The notes under the pieces were generated by a model, which worked only from the letters and a program-made list of their open reading frames with translations, ran no database searches and was not told the origin of the DNA. DNA of 20,457 nucleotides from Zancudomyces culisetae (Eukaryota; Kickxellomycota; Harpellomycetes; Harpellales; Legeriomycetaceae). Below, piece by piece: positions 1 to 8,805 of the stretch; the first letter of the stretch is position 1, and the number at the start of each line of letters is the position of its first letter. The stretch is taken from contig LSSK01000132.1 in the NCBI GenBank assembly GCA_001969505.1, positions 1 to 20,457 of the forward strand, written 5' to 3'. The position numbers and the translations under genes are program-made.

Positions 1-1317
1 CAGCCACAAATTTACAAAAATTAGAGGGCTAAAGGTCTAATAATATTAAACAGTTCTCGGTTCTTTGACTCTTTCAAAGAACAATTGAATAAACAACGCA
101 GGGTTTAGTCTATTGACCTTCATTACATGTTCTTGAAATATGATCATTTTTAATGGATGTCCAAACGGCTATTTTTGACCTAATAATATGTATTTACCCA
201 GAGACTAACTATGCCTTTGGACAGCCCAGTGTATGAAATATATGGTTCGGGCAATTATTTTCTATTTAGCAAATATATTGTATATATCGGCAAGCTTGTA
301 GGAATTAGGCATCTGCGTACCATATTAAGAAGCCTAGTCATTTATCCCTAGGTATATGTTCATCGCTTTACAGTTATTTACGGGAATTTTGAGGGTATCC
401 AAAATATCTCCGGAAAACTCAGTTAATGCTAAACTAAATGTCGGGAATGAAATACATCACCATGTCTATTGTCAAGTATATCAAATAATCATGGTGTTTT
501 TATAGTGTTGTACATATTTTTGATTAAAAAAAAGGCATGGTTGTTAATCTGCTATAATGTAATTGTACTTAATAGTTTATTTGATGATACTCCTAGAAAA
601 TCTAGACTGGATTTCGTCCAGCTCTGTGTTCATTTATCTCTAACCTGCTGATCTAGAGTTTTGTGTTGGGAAATGCCTAATGACTAACTTTTTGCTGTCT
701 GGATGTTTATTGTGTGTAGATTTTTTTGATGGTGTTTACTCGGTGGAGAAAATGATCTATTATTAAAAAAACCGGGAAAAGAATCCTTCAACCTAAAGAG
801 TGTTGGAAATCCAAGTAAAACAAAAAAGTTCATAATACTAAGTAATCATCTAAATCTTGGATAGTGTCTTAAAAAAATGCACATGCTACTGCAAAAAAAA
901 AAAGTATTAAAAAAAAAGACTCAGCACTACCAGTAAAAGTTGCTCAACCCAAATCATTTCGCTGTTTTTTTCCTTCAAAAAAATTTTTTTTAGAGTTGCA
1001 CATGTAAACAAAATCTTTTTTTTTTACAGAGGTGAAGCGAAAACTTACAAACAGTAAACTTAAGGAACCAACTATCAAGAGTCGATATGGGAAGTGTGAT
1101 ACGAATTGTCATTCAAAACACAAATGGCAAGTGGAGCGCCCAGTTGCATAAATAGGGGGGGAAGGGGTGTCCGTATGTTTGATTATGTAATTCTATCCTA
1201 GAAGCCATTTTCTAAACAAAGCTGCTCGCTTTGTAATATTATTGCCACTTTCAAAACATACTCAAAAGGCAAAAAAAAAGCAGAAAGTAAAAAACGGGTG
1301 TTGGTATCCGGTATACA
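1..1317. other. Non-coding region upstream of first transporter
   Basis: I see no convincing gene here. Open frames are short, start without ATG or lack protein-like composition. The sequence is AT-rich with many A and T runs, including A7T8 at 977-991. It has a 9-bp hairpin at 60-82. The last 200 bases probably carry the promoter of the 1318 gene, with a TATA-like ATAAATAG near 1149-1156. If transcription starts just after that, the leader contains a tiny upstream ORF of 8 codons (ATG 1175, stop ending 1201). No tRNA or other structured RNA was recognised. Confidence 0.6.
60..82. repeat. 9-bp inverted repeat (hairpin)
   Basis: GTTCTTTGA at 60-68 is followed after 5 bases by its exact reverse complement TCAAAGAAC at 74-82. 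No gene lies beside it and no T run follows, so a role is not clear. Confidence 0.5.
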
Positions 1318-2661
1318 ATGGAGTGCATAAAGGAAAATCTTAGTAATGAAGAGATATATCTAGATACTAAAGAAGCTCTCGGAAACACTACATCAGGGAG
1401 TAGCAGCGCAACAGAAATAGAAACATACAAGGAATATGTGGATCATGGAGAAAAGCCTGATACCGGTAAGGCATGGCTGATCCTAGCTATAGGGTTTGCA
1501 AATTATGTTGTGTTATTTGGGTGCTACATGTCGTTCGGAATTTTTCAATCATACTATCTGAAAGTGATGTTTCCGGATACGCCAGCAAAGATCGTTTCGT
1601 GGATAAGCACAATATCTACATCATTTACAATGTTTTGTGGACCCACAGCTGGACCACTGCTGTCGGTTCTTGGTATAAAGCCAACTTTGGCTCTTGGATC
1701 AATACTTGGATCTCTTGGACTGCTTTTGGCATCATTCTCGTCTCAAGTTTGGCAGCTTGTTTTAACACAAGGAGTGATGTTTGGATTTGGCGCAGCACTT
1801 GTCATTAACTGTTCGTTAACACTGACGTCGATATGGTTTGAGAAAAAAAGGTCACTTGCACTGGGTATAGTCTCATGCGGTGGCTGTGTAGGAGGACTCA
1901 TATTAGTTCCCATTCTGTCTGCTGTGCTTACAAAGATTGGTTTTGACTGGTCATTTAGAATTTTGTTTGTTCTCAGTATTGTTACAACAGGCATAAGCAT
2001 ATTTATACTTAAGCCCAGGCAAGGGTTCAAACCAGACAGCAAACCTTTGAACTTATCTCTACTGAAGGACAAATATATGATACTCCTTGCTTTATACTGT
2101 TTCATGACTGGGATGGGTGAATTGGTACCATTTCAGTATTTTTTGGCAAGTATAGTAGATATGGGAGCCAGTCCAAGCCTGTCATACAACCTTCTCATGA
2201 TTTTTTGTGCCGCCAATCTTATTTCTAGGCTCTGCATTAGTTTGATTGCTGATAGGGTTGGGATCACGAATATTATGATTGTATGTAATACACTGACAGG
2301 GATATTTACAGTTACGCTGTGGTATATGAGTACATCCTTTGCTACCAGCTTAACTTACTACATCGTGATTGGGTTGATATCAACTGTCGGGTTTTCAGCT
2401 GGACCTATGCTTGTGGGTGCTCAATATCCTAAGGAGCTAGTATCGCAGGCTAACGGATTATTATATCTTGCGTATGGTGGCTCATACCTCATCAGCGGTC
2501 CGCTGGTAGGGTCCATTTTTGATAACGTTGGCCACAGAAAATCATATTCAGCAATCATAATAGCATGTGGAATTTTCTACCTGATATCAGGAGCCTTAGC
2601 CTTGGGAATAAGAATCTACTCGAGAAAATACATCCCACGACTCAAAAGCGGGCCCCTGTAG
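1318..2661 (+). CDS. MCT/MCH-like major facilitator transporter, copy 1
   Basis: A 447-residue, twelve-helix-type membrane transporter of the fungal monocarboxylate-porter-like (MCH) branch of the MFS. The soluble N-terminus (about 1-50) is acidic and Ser/Thr-rich. Helix 1 begins near residue 52 with the family pattern DTGKAW...FGCYMSFGIFQSYY. The loop after helix 4 has SIWFEKKR, and a central loop (KPRQGFKPDSKPLNLSLL) splits the two halves. The end is basic (RIYSRKYIPRLKSGPL). In Saccharomyces this family includes the riboflavin importer Mch5 and Mch proteins without a settled substrate, so I do not assign one here. The start is the first ATG of the frame, in a good context (ACAATGG). A paralogue follows at 4774. 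The length is slightly short for MCH proteins (about 480-520), mostly because of the short N-terminus. Confidence 0.88.
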   Translation: MECIKENLSNEEIYLDTKEALGNTTSGSSSATEIETYKEYVDHGEKPDTGKAWLILAIGFANYVVLFGCYMSFGIFQSYYLKVMFPDTPAKIVSWISTISTSFTMFCGPTAGPLLSVLGIKPTLALGSILGSLGLLLASFSSQVWQLVLTQGVMFGFGAALVINCSLTLTSIWFEKKRSLALGIVSCGGCVGGLILVPILSAVLTKIGFDWSFRILFVLSIVTTGISIFILKPRQGFKPDSKPLNLSLLKDKYMILLALYCFMTGMGELVPFQYFLASIVDMGASPSLSYNLLMIFCAANLISRLCISLIADRVGITNIMIVCNTLTGIFTVTLWYMSTSFATSLTYYIVIGLISTVGFSAGPMLVGAQYPKELVSQANGLLYLAYGGSYLISGPLVGSIFDNVGHRKSYSAIIIACGIFYLISGALALGIRIYSRKYIPRLKSGPL

Positions 2662-2857
2662 TGTTCAAAATGAGGAAACAATAGGCACAGCACAGCCTTT
2701 TACTGTTTAACGGTTGTAGATTATATCATCTATTAAAAAAGGCTGGTGTGCCCGAAGAGTTCACAGTGTGACCTAATTTGGTTTCTTTTAGTTTGCTGAC
2801 GATTTCTTATAATTTAAGATGTAAACAATGCATTTTCTTTGTCATTATTGGACTTAG

Positions 2858-2940
2858 AATTGGAATTGGAATTAATATTGAAAATAATACTGATATTGAT
2901 ATTAGAGGTGGAGAAGATATTGATATTCGAATTAGTATCA
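2858..2940 (+). repeat. Imperfect hexamer repeat (GAATTG / GATATT type)
   Basis: Tandem-like units such as GAATTG and GATATT recur across about 80 bases downstream of the first transporter. In one frame they read as alternating Ile/Gly/Asp, which is typical of simple sequence and not of a protein. No function is evident. Confidence 0.45.
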
Positions 2941-4643
2941 CATCAATTGTTTTTTTTAACAACAGCTCGGAGCGCTTTGTGAATCAAAGATATACACCAT
3001 GTCCAACTTTCCGAAAACAATAGTATATTGTTTTTGTTGGAGAAAGTGGAGTTGAAATGATACTTTGTTAGTTTACGTGTCATCCTCTGAATACCGAATT
3101 TACACAATGCGGCTTTTACGCTATAAAAAAAGACATTTTTATGGCGAGATGAATGCGGTATTCCCGTCGTTAATTTAAAATAGTTTTTATACATAAGTGC
3201 CTCACTCGTTTTAGTCGAAATAATCTCACCATTTATTTATAGAATAACATGTTTTCTTTTTCAGTTGAGGGTATGCTTGTTTGTAAATCTTATATAATAA
3301 ATTACACAAACGTGTTCTGCAAGTTTATGCCTTCGCCTGTTTATTTTTGGAAATATGGACCTTAATTAAGTGGGTACATGGTATGAAGACGGTTTCTTGT
3401 CTACATAGTGGTTACATTAACAACAATGTACATCCAATTGAATCGGAAATCGAAACGTAAAATAGTTTCGTCCCCAACAATAAATTATGTATTTTTTTTA
3501 TTGTTGCTTGAAGAATGTATTAAAAAAATATCACATAAAGCTACAAAAAAATAATCCTAAATGGTATCTACCTATCCAATTCCCCTCCGTCCCTCTAGGA
3601 ACTTGATACCCGCCAGGTGTTGATTCAAGTTATGATATTTTTAGTACCTTGTAACTCATCTGTAAGAAAAAAGAACCACCAGTATGTACCCAACGACACA
3701 GGTTCACTATAGTAGGGTCAAGCATCACTCATCATATTATAACGAACAGAATGCCATCCCTTCCAGCAACGTGCAAACACCCAATGCTTGAACTAGCGCT
3801 CAACTTCCACCGTGAGAATATGGAAGCTCAAAAAACAGACGAAAATTTTTTTTGTGCTACTCCACCGACACGTATAAACATGATAGTTGTGGCTTTGGGG
3901 ATGTTCCTTTTACATGCGTCGTAATACGGCTTATGATAGGCCTTCCATAGTCATCCAAACCTATAATTAGCTTAAAAGGGATATCGTGCTTGGTTATTCA
4001 TCAAATCGAGCTTCCCTTGTTACGTCAAATCTGGAGAGTATAGAGAACACCTAATTCCAAAAAAAAAATTTTTTTTCTCGATACGCACCGGGACCCACGG
4101 GATTTCAGGGCTTGTAGCCTCTAGGCTGTTGGAAAACATCTCACATTTCCCATTTTATTAAATCGGATAATATTACGTAACTATATGCCAATACTTTGAC
4201 ATTTACTTAATCTCATCCTATGTAGAGCATGGGAAAGTATTAAATGTTAAACAATTCCAAGTCTCCCCAACAATATTTGATTAACAACAGAATCCACTGT
4301 GTCAGGATTACATAGTGTTGAGCTGTATCCAAAATAAAAAAAACAAATGTTTGCTAAATGCTTAATAAGTATTATTAATGTTATACAAATGGCAACAAGT
4401 GGAAAATTCTAGCATATGTTGAAAGAAAACCATAGTGGATCTATGGAATTTAATGGCAACGTGCCAGAAACGAAGTGATTAACTTGCTCTGGGCTAATCA
4501 GGGTAATGCGAACCGAGATTACAGGAAAAAAATGACAGGAATGAATGCCGGTTGCTTGCTATGCATTACTACGCAAGCTTTATCCTTACTTTCACCTCCT
4601 CCTAAAGCATAATGGTACATTATTCTGCTTTCATTCATTTGTG

Positions 4644-4651
4644 TATATAAA
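4644..4651 (+). promoter_or_regulatory. TATA box of second transporter
   Basis: TATATAAA lies 123 bases upstream of the ATG at 4774, a normal distance for a yeast TATA promoter. It matches the TATAWAWR consensus. It suggests a regulated rather than constitutive promoter, which is an inference. Confidence 0.55.
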
Positions 4652-4773
4652 CAAAAAGTTTTTCCTCTTTATCCTAAAAATAGATATCAAATTCATCTAT
4701 CAATAACCAGATACCAACTTAAAAGGTGGTGCGAATAGCATTAAAAAAAACACCCATACAACGTGAAGACAAA

Positions 4774-6099
4774 ATGGGTAAAGAAAATAGAATATCAAGT
4801 TGCGCAAATACAGTTGTGGACGGCGAGTTTTCCAGAAAATGTAGTTTTGACAGCGTAAACGGCACTGAGAACCAGAGCAACCTAAAGGAACAAGTTGATA
4901 CTGGTAGAGCATGGCTGATATTGGCAGTAGGCCTCGCAAACTATATTGTGCTATTTGGGTGCTACATGTCGTTCGGAATATTTCAATCATACTATCTGAA
5001 AGTGATGTTTTCAGACACACCAGCCGATGTAGTCTCATGGATAAGTACAGTATCTACCTCTCTTATGCTTGTATGTGGGCCTGTAGCCGGTCCGCTCATG
5101 TCAGTTCTCGGTATAAAGCCAACTTTGGCTCTTGGATCAATACTTGGACCTCTTGGACTTCTTTTGGCATCATTCTCGTCTCAAGTTTGGCAGCTTGTTT
5201 TAACACAAGGAGTGATGTTTGGATTTGGCGCAGCAATTCTCATCAACTGCTCGGTGACATTGACATCAATATGGTTTGAAAAAAAGAGACAATTCGCATT
5301 AGTTGTGCTTTCATTTGGATCTCCGTTGGGCGGACTTTTTTTTGTCCCCGTAATTTCTTTTGTACTGAATGGGGTTGGTCTCAGCTGGGCATTCAGAATT
5401 CTTTTTGCCATTAGCTTCGTTATAACTTGCGTAGGGGTATTTGTGCTTAAACCCAGACAAGGGTTCAAGTCAGACAGCAAGCCTTTGAACTTATCTCTGC
5501 TGAAGGACAAATATATTATACTACTTGTACTTTACTGCTTGGCAACGGGGATGGCAGAACTAATACCATTTCAATACTTCTTGGCGAGTATAGTGGATAT
5601 GGGATTCAATAAGGGCCTATCATACAATTTACTGCTAATATTCTGTGGGGCCAGCTTGTTGTGTAGGATTACCATGGTACTCATTTCGAATAGAGTCGGA
5701 ATCACAAACATGATGCTGGTTTCTAATACGTTAACAGGGATATTCACGCTTGCGATGTGGTATACAAGTACATCCATTCCTACTAGTCTGGTCTACTACG
5801 TTATCTTGGGCTATGTTTCTGGTGTAGGATTTTCGGCTGGACCTGTACTTGTTGGTGCCCAATACCCTAAAGAGCTAGTATCACAGGCTAATGGGCTGTT
5901 ATATCTTGCGTATGGTGGATCCTATCTTATTAGCGGTCCACTAGCTGGCTTTATTTTTGATAAAGTTGGCCATCGAACATCATATTCGGAGGTAATACTT
6001 GTGTGTGGAGCCTTCTACTTGCTTTCTGGAGCCATAGCTCTGGGAATAAGAATCTACTCGAGGAAGTATATTCCACGACTCAAGAACGGGCCATTATAA
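4774..6099 (+). CDS. MCT/MCH-like major facilitator transporter, copy 2
   Basis: A 441-residue paralogue of the 1318 gene in tandem, with the same twelve-helix plan and end (RIYSRKYIPRLKNGPL). The frame is open further upstream to a GTG at 4726, but the first ATG is 4774, in context AAAATGG, and sits 123 bases after a TATA box, so I start there. The N-terminal tails of the copies are unrelated. Alignment begins at the GRAWLIL/GKAWLIL of helix 1 and is roughly 70-75% identical by eye. Substitutions cluster in helices 5-6 and 8-9, which could mean a different substrate. Two blocks (4952-5010 and 5110-5235) are nearly identical in DNA to copy 1. The substrate is unknown. Related yeast proteins include the riboflavin transporter Mch5. 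Confidence 0.88.
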   Translation: MGKENRISSCANTVVDGEFSRKCSFDSVNGTENQSNLKEQVDTGRAWLILAVGLANYIVLFGCYMSFGIFQSYYLKVMFSDTPADVVSWISTVSTSLMLVCGPVAGPLMSVLGIKPTLALGSILGPLGLLLASFSSQVWQLVLTQGVMFGFGAAILINCSVTLTSIWFEKKRQFALVVLSFGSPLGGLFFVPVISFVLNGVGLSWAFRILFAISFVITCVGVFVLKPRQGFKSDSKPLNLSLLKDKYIILLVLYCLATGMAELIPFQYFLASIVDMGFNKGLSYNLLLIFCGASLLCRITMVLISNRVGITNMMLVSNTLTGIFTLAMWYTSTSIPTSLVYYVILGYVSGVGFSAGPVLVGAQYPKELVSQANGLLYLAYGGSYLISGPLAGFIFDKVGHRTSYSEVILVCGAFYLLSGAIALGIRIYSRKYIPRLKNGPL

Positions 6100-6239
6100 A
6101 TACAATTTTTGGCAAACGTGTTGATAACATTTAACCTTTATTTTTGCATTTTTCAATTGTATATATCACTTCAATCCATTCCCCATTTTTTTACAACTGT
6201 TTATTTCTTGTATATAGCTTTCAAAAATAAAAAAGCCTT

Positions 6240-6271
6240 ATAAATAAAATAAAATAAAACAAAACAAAATA
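6240..6271. repeat. (AAAAT/AAAAC)n simple repeat in a convergent terminator region
   Basis: A run of ATAAA/AAAAC units lies between the end of the second transporter (+) and the end of the small secreted gene (-). Only 183 bases separate the two stop codons, so this AT-rich stretch probably serves 3'-end formation for both genes. Confidence 0.45.
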
Positions 6272-6282
6272 ATACTAGCAAA

Positions 6283-6801
6283 TTAAGAGCGTGGTCCTTG
6301 ATACTCTTGTTTTTCTAAGAGTGGGATAGCTTTAAAGCTTATAGATTCTGCTTGGTTATTATATGTCGCTTGGTATGCACTGTTGTTATTCATTGCTTCC
6401 AACACTTGCTCCAATTCATGCCTAAAACTTTTGAACTGGTAAATGTAATCATATTTCGCCACAACAGTTGTAAATATCCATAAGGCTGTTCCGGTAGAAT
6501 TCACTTTGACCGAGTACTCTGCTGCCATATTATAAGAGTCGCTAATTTGTGCCAGGTTATAATCGATATCCCAAGTTCCGATTGCATATGTTGGTATTTT
6601 AATGAAATCTGTCTCCCTTTTCCCAACAATTATGGTACTCATTAGATCTTTGTAATAAGGTTCTGTTCCACAATGTGCCCAACCCTCTGCATTGTCATTA
6701 CATACATATGCCTTTGCATGTAACAACAGTAAATATAAAACCATCATAATATATGCTACTCCTCTACTCGCTAAGATGCAATTATTGTTTTTTCTCTCCA
6801 T
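6283..6801 (-). CDS. Small secreted protein of unknown function
   Basis: A 172-residue protein I do not recognise. It has a signal peptide: a basic start (MERKNNN), a hydrophobic core at about residues 15-27 (VAYIMMVLYLLLL), and a likely cut after A31 in HAKA|YVC. The mature part of about 141 residues has two cysteines close together (C34 and C44), which could form one disulfide, and N-glycosylation sequons in KVNSTG and NNNSAY. There is no second hydrophobic segment and no GPI-anchor tail, so it is probably soluble and secreted. A TATA-like element lies about 150 bases upstream (6955-6949). It is convergent with the second transporter and lies downstream of GAL7 in the same direction. The number of cysteines is low for a typical small effector or killer protein, so I assign no role. 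Confidence 0.6.
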   Translation of the reverse strand: MERKNNNCILASRGVAYIMMVLYLLLLHAKAYVCNDNAEGWAHCGTEPYYKDLMSTIIVGKRETDFIKIPTYAIGTWDIDYNLAQISDSYNMAAEYSVKVNSTGTALWIFTTVVAKYDYIYQFKSFRHELEQVLEAMNNNSAYQATYNNQAESISFKAIPLLEKQEYQGPRS

Positions 6802-7451
6802 CTTTGTTTACGACTTTGTTTCAAACCAACTGATGTTTATTGGATTACAGTTAAAAATAAAAGTGCGTTAATGCTAAAACTTTGAATTGCCCCAAACACT
6901 GTATTGATGTATACTATATTTAGACTAATTCACTTAATTAGAGATATTCTTTATAACTTGGGCTATCTAATAAATACAAAAGCTAAAATTTTGTACAAGC
7001 ATATTTAGAACAGTTGGATTGCAAATATTATCATCATAACCCAGTAGATATGTGTGTGTGTTTTATCCGTCGCTTAGTAAATCTTAGTGTGGTGATTTTT
7101 ACATACTGTTAGATCAGCATTGCAAAAAAAATACTAGTTTATTTTGTATATAATTTTAACATGTTCTAGTAAATCAAAACACTTGTTCGTAAAGCACTAC
7201 TTCAAATACCAGAATTATTAAATAAGTACTTCTGCACTACTAAAAAGTCCCAAAGATATAAGTAAAAAACAAATTAACCGCGAACTCATAAAAACATGAA
7301 AAGAGCTACTCAAGACCATGTTTGACAAATTAAAAATTATATTGCCCAAAACCTCGATAAAGAGTCTAAATACTTGGATTACTTGGTCTATCTTGCGAAA
7401 AAAATAAAAATAAAACGGATACAACACTGGTGAAGTGAAATAAGCTGCCAT
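6802..7451. other. Non-coding spacer: promoter of the secreted gene and GAL7 3' region
   Basis: This 650-base AT-rich stretch lies between two genes on the - strand. On the - strand it should hold the GAL7 3' untranslated region and terminator (near 7300-7451) and the promoter of the 6801 gene. A 77-codon frame at 7451-7218 (-) is hydrophobic and starts directly after the GAL7 stop. I treat it as chance. Confidence 0.5.
6949..6955 (-). promoter_or_regulatory. TATA-like element of the small secreted gene
   Basis: On the - strand this reads TATAAAG, about 150 bases before the ATG at 6801. It is a plausible TATA box, but the surrounding DNA is AT-rich, so a chance match is possible. Confidence 0.35.
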
Positions 7452-8588
7452 TTATAATAAGCTACGCAGTGTTTTTGCTGCGGACTCGACAGTAATGTCT
7501 CTTTGTGGCTCGGCGAGCAATTCAAAGCCCACTAAAAATTTTTTAACGTTTTTTCCTCTTAATAAAGGAGGATAAAAATGCATGTGGAAATGAAATAGGT
7601 CCATTTTTGGGTCATTCAATGTAGGGGACTGATGAATGCCCATTGAAAAGGGAAAGATGCAGCTGAAAAGCTTGTCGTATGTGCGATTAACTACCAACAG
7701 TATGTCTGAAAAATCATCTAGCACCGTGGGGCCGCCGTGAGATTCAGGAGCAATAGTAGGTGATGTTATTTCGGCTATCGACGCCAGATGTTTTCTAGAA
7801 ACAATCAAGAGTTCGAATGGCCACACAGCCCAAAAAGGTACAATTGCAACAAATGATGCATTTTTGTAAAAAACTCTATTCTTGGCATCATGTTGTTCGT
7901 TCAACAGCTCTACCCTCGTGTATTCACATAGTAAGCATTTTTGATTGTTCTGTTCACTAAACATCTCAAATGAAACCATTTCTTTATAGGGCTCACCTAC
8001 AAGCTTATTCAGAGCCCATACCTGGCAGTGAGGGTGTGGGTTAGAGCACCCCATTATGCTACCTTTGTTTTCAAAGAGTTGAATATAGTTAATATGAGGC
8101 TCTGATGATAATGAAATGTAGATATCGGACCACGTTTTTATAATAGATTTGACGTCTATTGGTGTAAAATCGGAAAAGCTTTGATAGTGATATGGAGAGT
8201 ACACAATAACTTTACATTCTCCTGTTACTGGTTCTACTCTAAACAAAGATTCTGTAAAATCTGATTGTACCGTCAAAGTTCCAATATTTTCACCAAAATC
8301 CATGCCTTCATTTCGAGAGTTATTTGATGATATTGCTGAAAAATCGTTTTCAAATACATAGGTCGACTGATAATTCTCGTTTACTTTCCCATTTGCGCGT
8401 TTGTTTCCGGGGCACAAATAGCAATTTGGATCATATTGTAGCGAACCTTTGTTTTTTTCGGTGCTTTCAGAGTCTTCCAGCTTTCCTTGCCAAGGTCTTT
8501 TCATCCGTTGAGGAGAACATAACACCCATTCTCGAATCAAAGGATTATATCTTTGATGGGAATTGTTGTTAAAGTCGAATTCCTCCAT
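7452..8588 (-). CDS. GAL7: Galactose-1-phosphate uridylyltransferase
   Basis: GalT of the Leloir pathway, a cytosolic enzyme that exchanges UDP-glucose and galactose-1-phosphate for glucose-1-phosphate and UDP-galactose. At 378 residues it is close to yeast Gal7 (366). The start MEEFDFNNNSHQRYNPL matches the family N-terminus, which supports this ATG and an intron-free gene. Zinc-site residues are C56 and C59 (CYLCPGNKRA), H134 (SPYHYQ) and H185. The active site is GCSNPHPHCQVWAL, with H187 as the expected uridylylated histidine and Q189 in its known place. The second histidine cluster FHFHMHFYPPLLRG (333-337) is intact. Nothing looks broken. GAL1 and GAL10 are not adjacent, so this copy is outside a GAL cluster within the window. 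The 217-base promoter is shared with the divergent gene at 8806, and I see no CGG-N11-CCG Gal4 site in it. Confidence 0.97.
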   Translation of the reverse strand: MEEFDFNNNSHQRYNPLIREWVLCSPQRMKRPWQGKLEDSESTEKNKGSLQYDPNCYLCPGNKRANGKVNENYQSTYVFENDFSAISSNNSRNEGMDFGENIGTLTVQSDFTESLFRVEPVTGECKVIVYSPYHYQSFSDFTPIDVKSIIKTWSDIYISLSSEPHINYIQLFENKGSIMGCSNPHPHCQVWALNKLVGEPYKEMVSFEMFSEQNNQKCLLCEYTRVELLNEQHDAKNRVFYKNASFVAIVPFWAVWPFELLIVSRKHLASIAEITSPTIAPESHGGPTVLDDFSDILLVVNRTYDKLFSCIFPFSMGIHQSPTLNDPKMDLFHFHMHFYPPLLRGKNVKKFLVGFELLAEPQRDITVESAAKTLRSLL

Positions 8589-8805
8589 TCTGTAAATAAT
8601 AGACCAAGAAATACTTCTGAACTCCTATATTCTATGACAAATGAAACGATAATTTATGATGATTTGCTGGTGGCTTAGCTAATTGAGGCTCATTATCGTT
8701 GTCCTTAATCATTTGCACTTAAAAAAAAGTTGATAAACACGCAAAAGCTGTCCAAAAAAAAGATGGTCACGATAGATTTATTTTTTTCTAGTTAAACCAA
8801 ATAGA
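8589..8805. promoter_or_regulatory. Divergent promoter, GAL7 / mitochondrial membrane protein
   Basis: Only 217 bases separate two divergent start codons, so both promoters must lie here. There are A runs at 8720-8727 and 8754-8761 and several TTATC/GATAA-like motifs. No Gal4-type CGG-N11-CCG site and no clear TATA box can be seen. Confidence 0.5.

Larger units (their letters stand above)
2662..4773. other. Non-coding spacer between the two transporter genes
   Basis: This 2.1 kb stretch has no supported gene. It holds an AT-rich segment with imperfect GATATT/GAATTG repeats near 2858-2940, a perfect A10T8 palindrome-like block at 4059-4076, and the promoter of the second transporter with a TATA box at 4644. 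A 57-codon ATG ORF at 3751-3924 is the longest candidate I examined, and I rejected it as a gene. The spacer shows no obvious copy of the 5' region of the first transporter beyond a short shared motif near 4385. Confidence 0.55.

Noticed and set aside
2778-3194. Short frames on both strands after the first transporter
   Set aside because: They read simple repeats (Ile/Asp/Gly) and overlap each other. No protein features are seen.
3751-3924. 57-codon ATG ORF between the transporters
   Set aside because: It is short and has no family resemblance or TATA support. Its weak C-terminal hydrophobic stretch is not enough to call a gene.
4726-4773. Upstream extension of the second transporter from a GTG
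   Set aside because: GTG starts are not normal in a yeast nuclear gene. The first ATG at 4774 has a good context.
7218-7451. 77-codon hydrophobic frame after GAL7 (-)
   Set aside because: It starts directly after the GAL7 stop, in what should be its 3' region. Its AT-rich composition easily yields Phe/Leu/Ile-rich frames.
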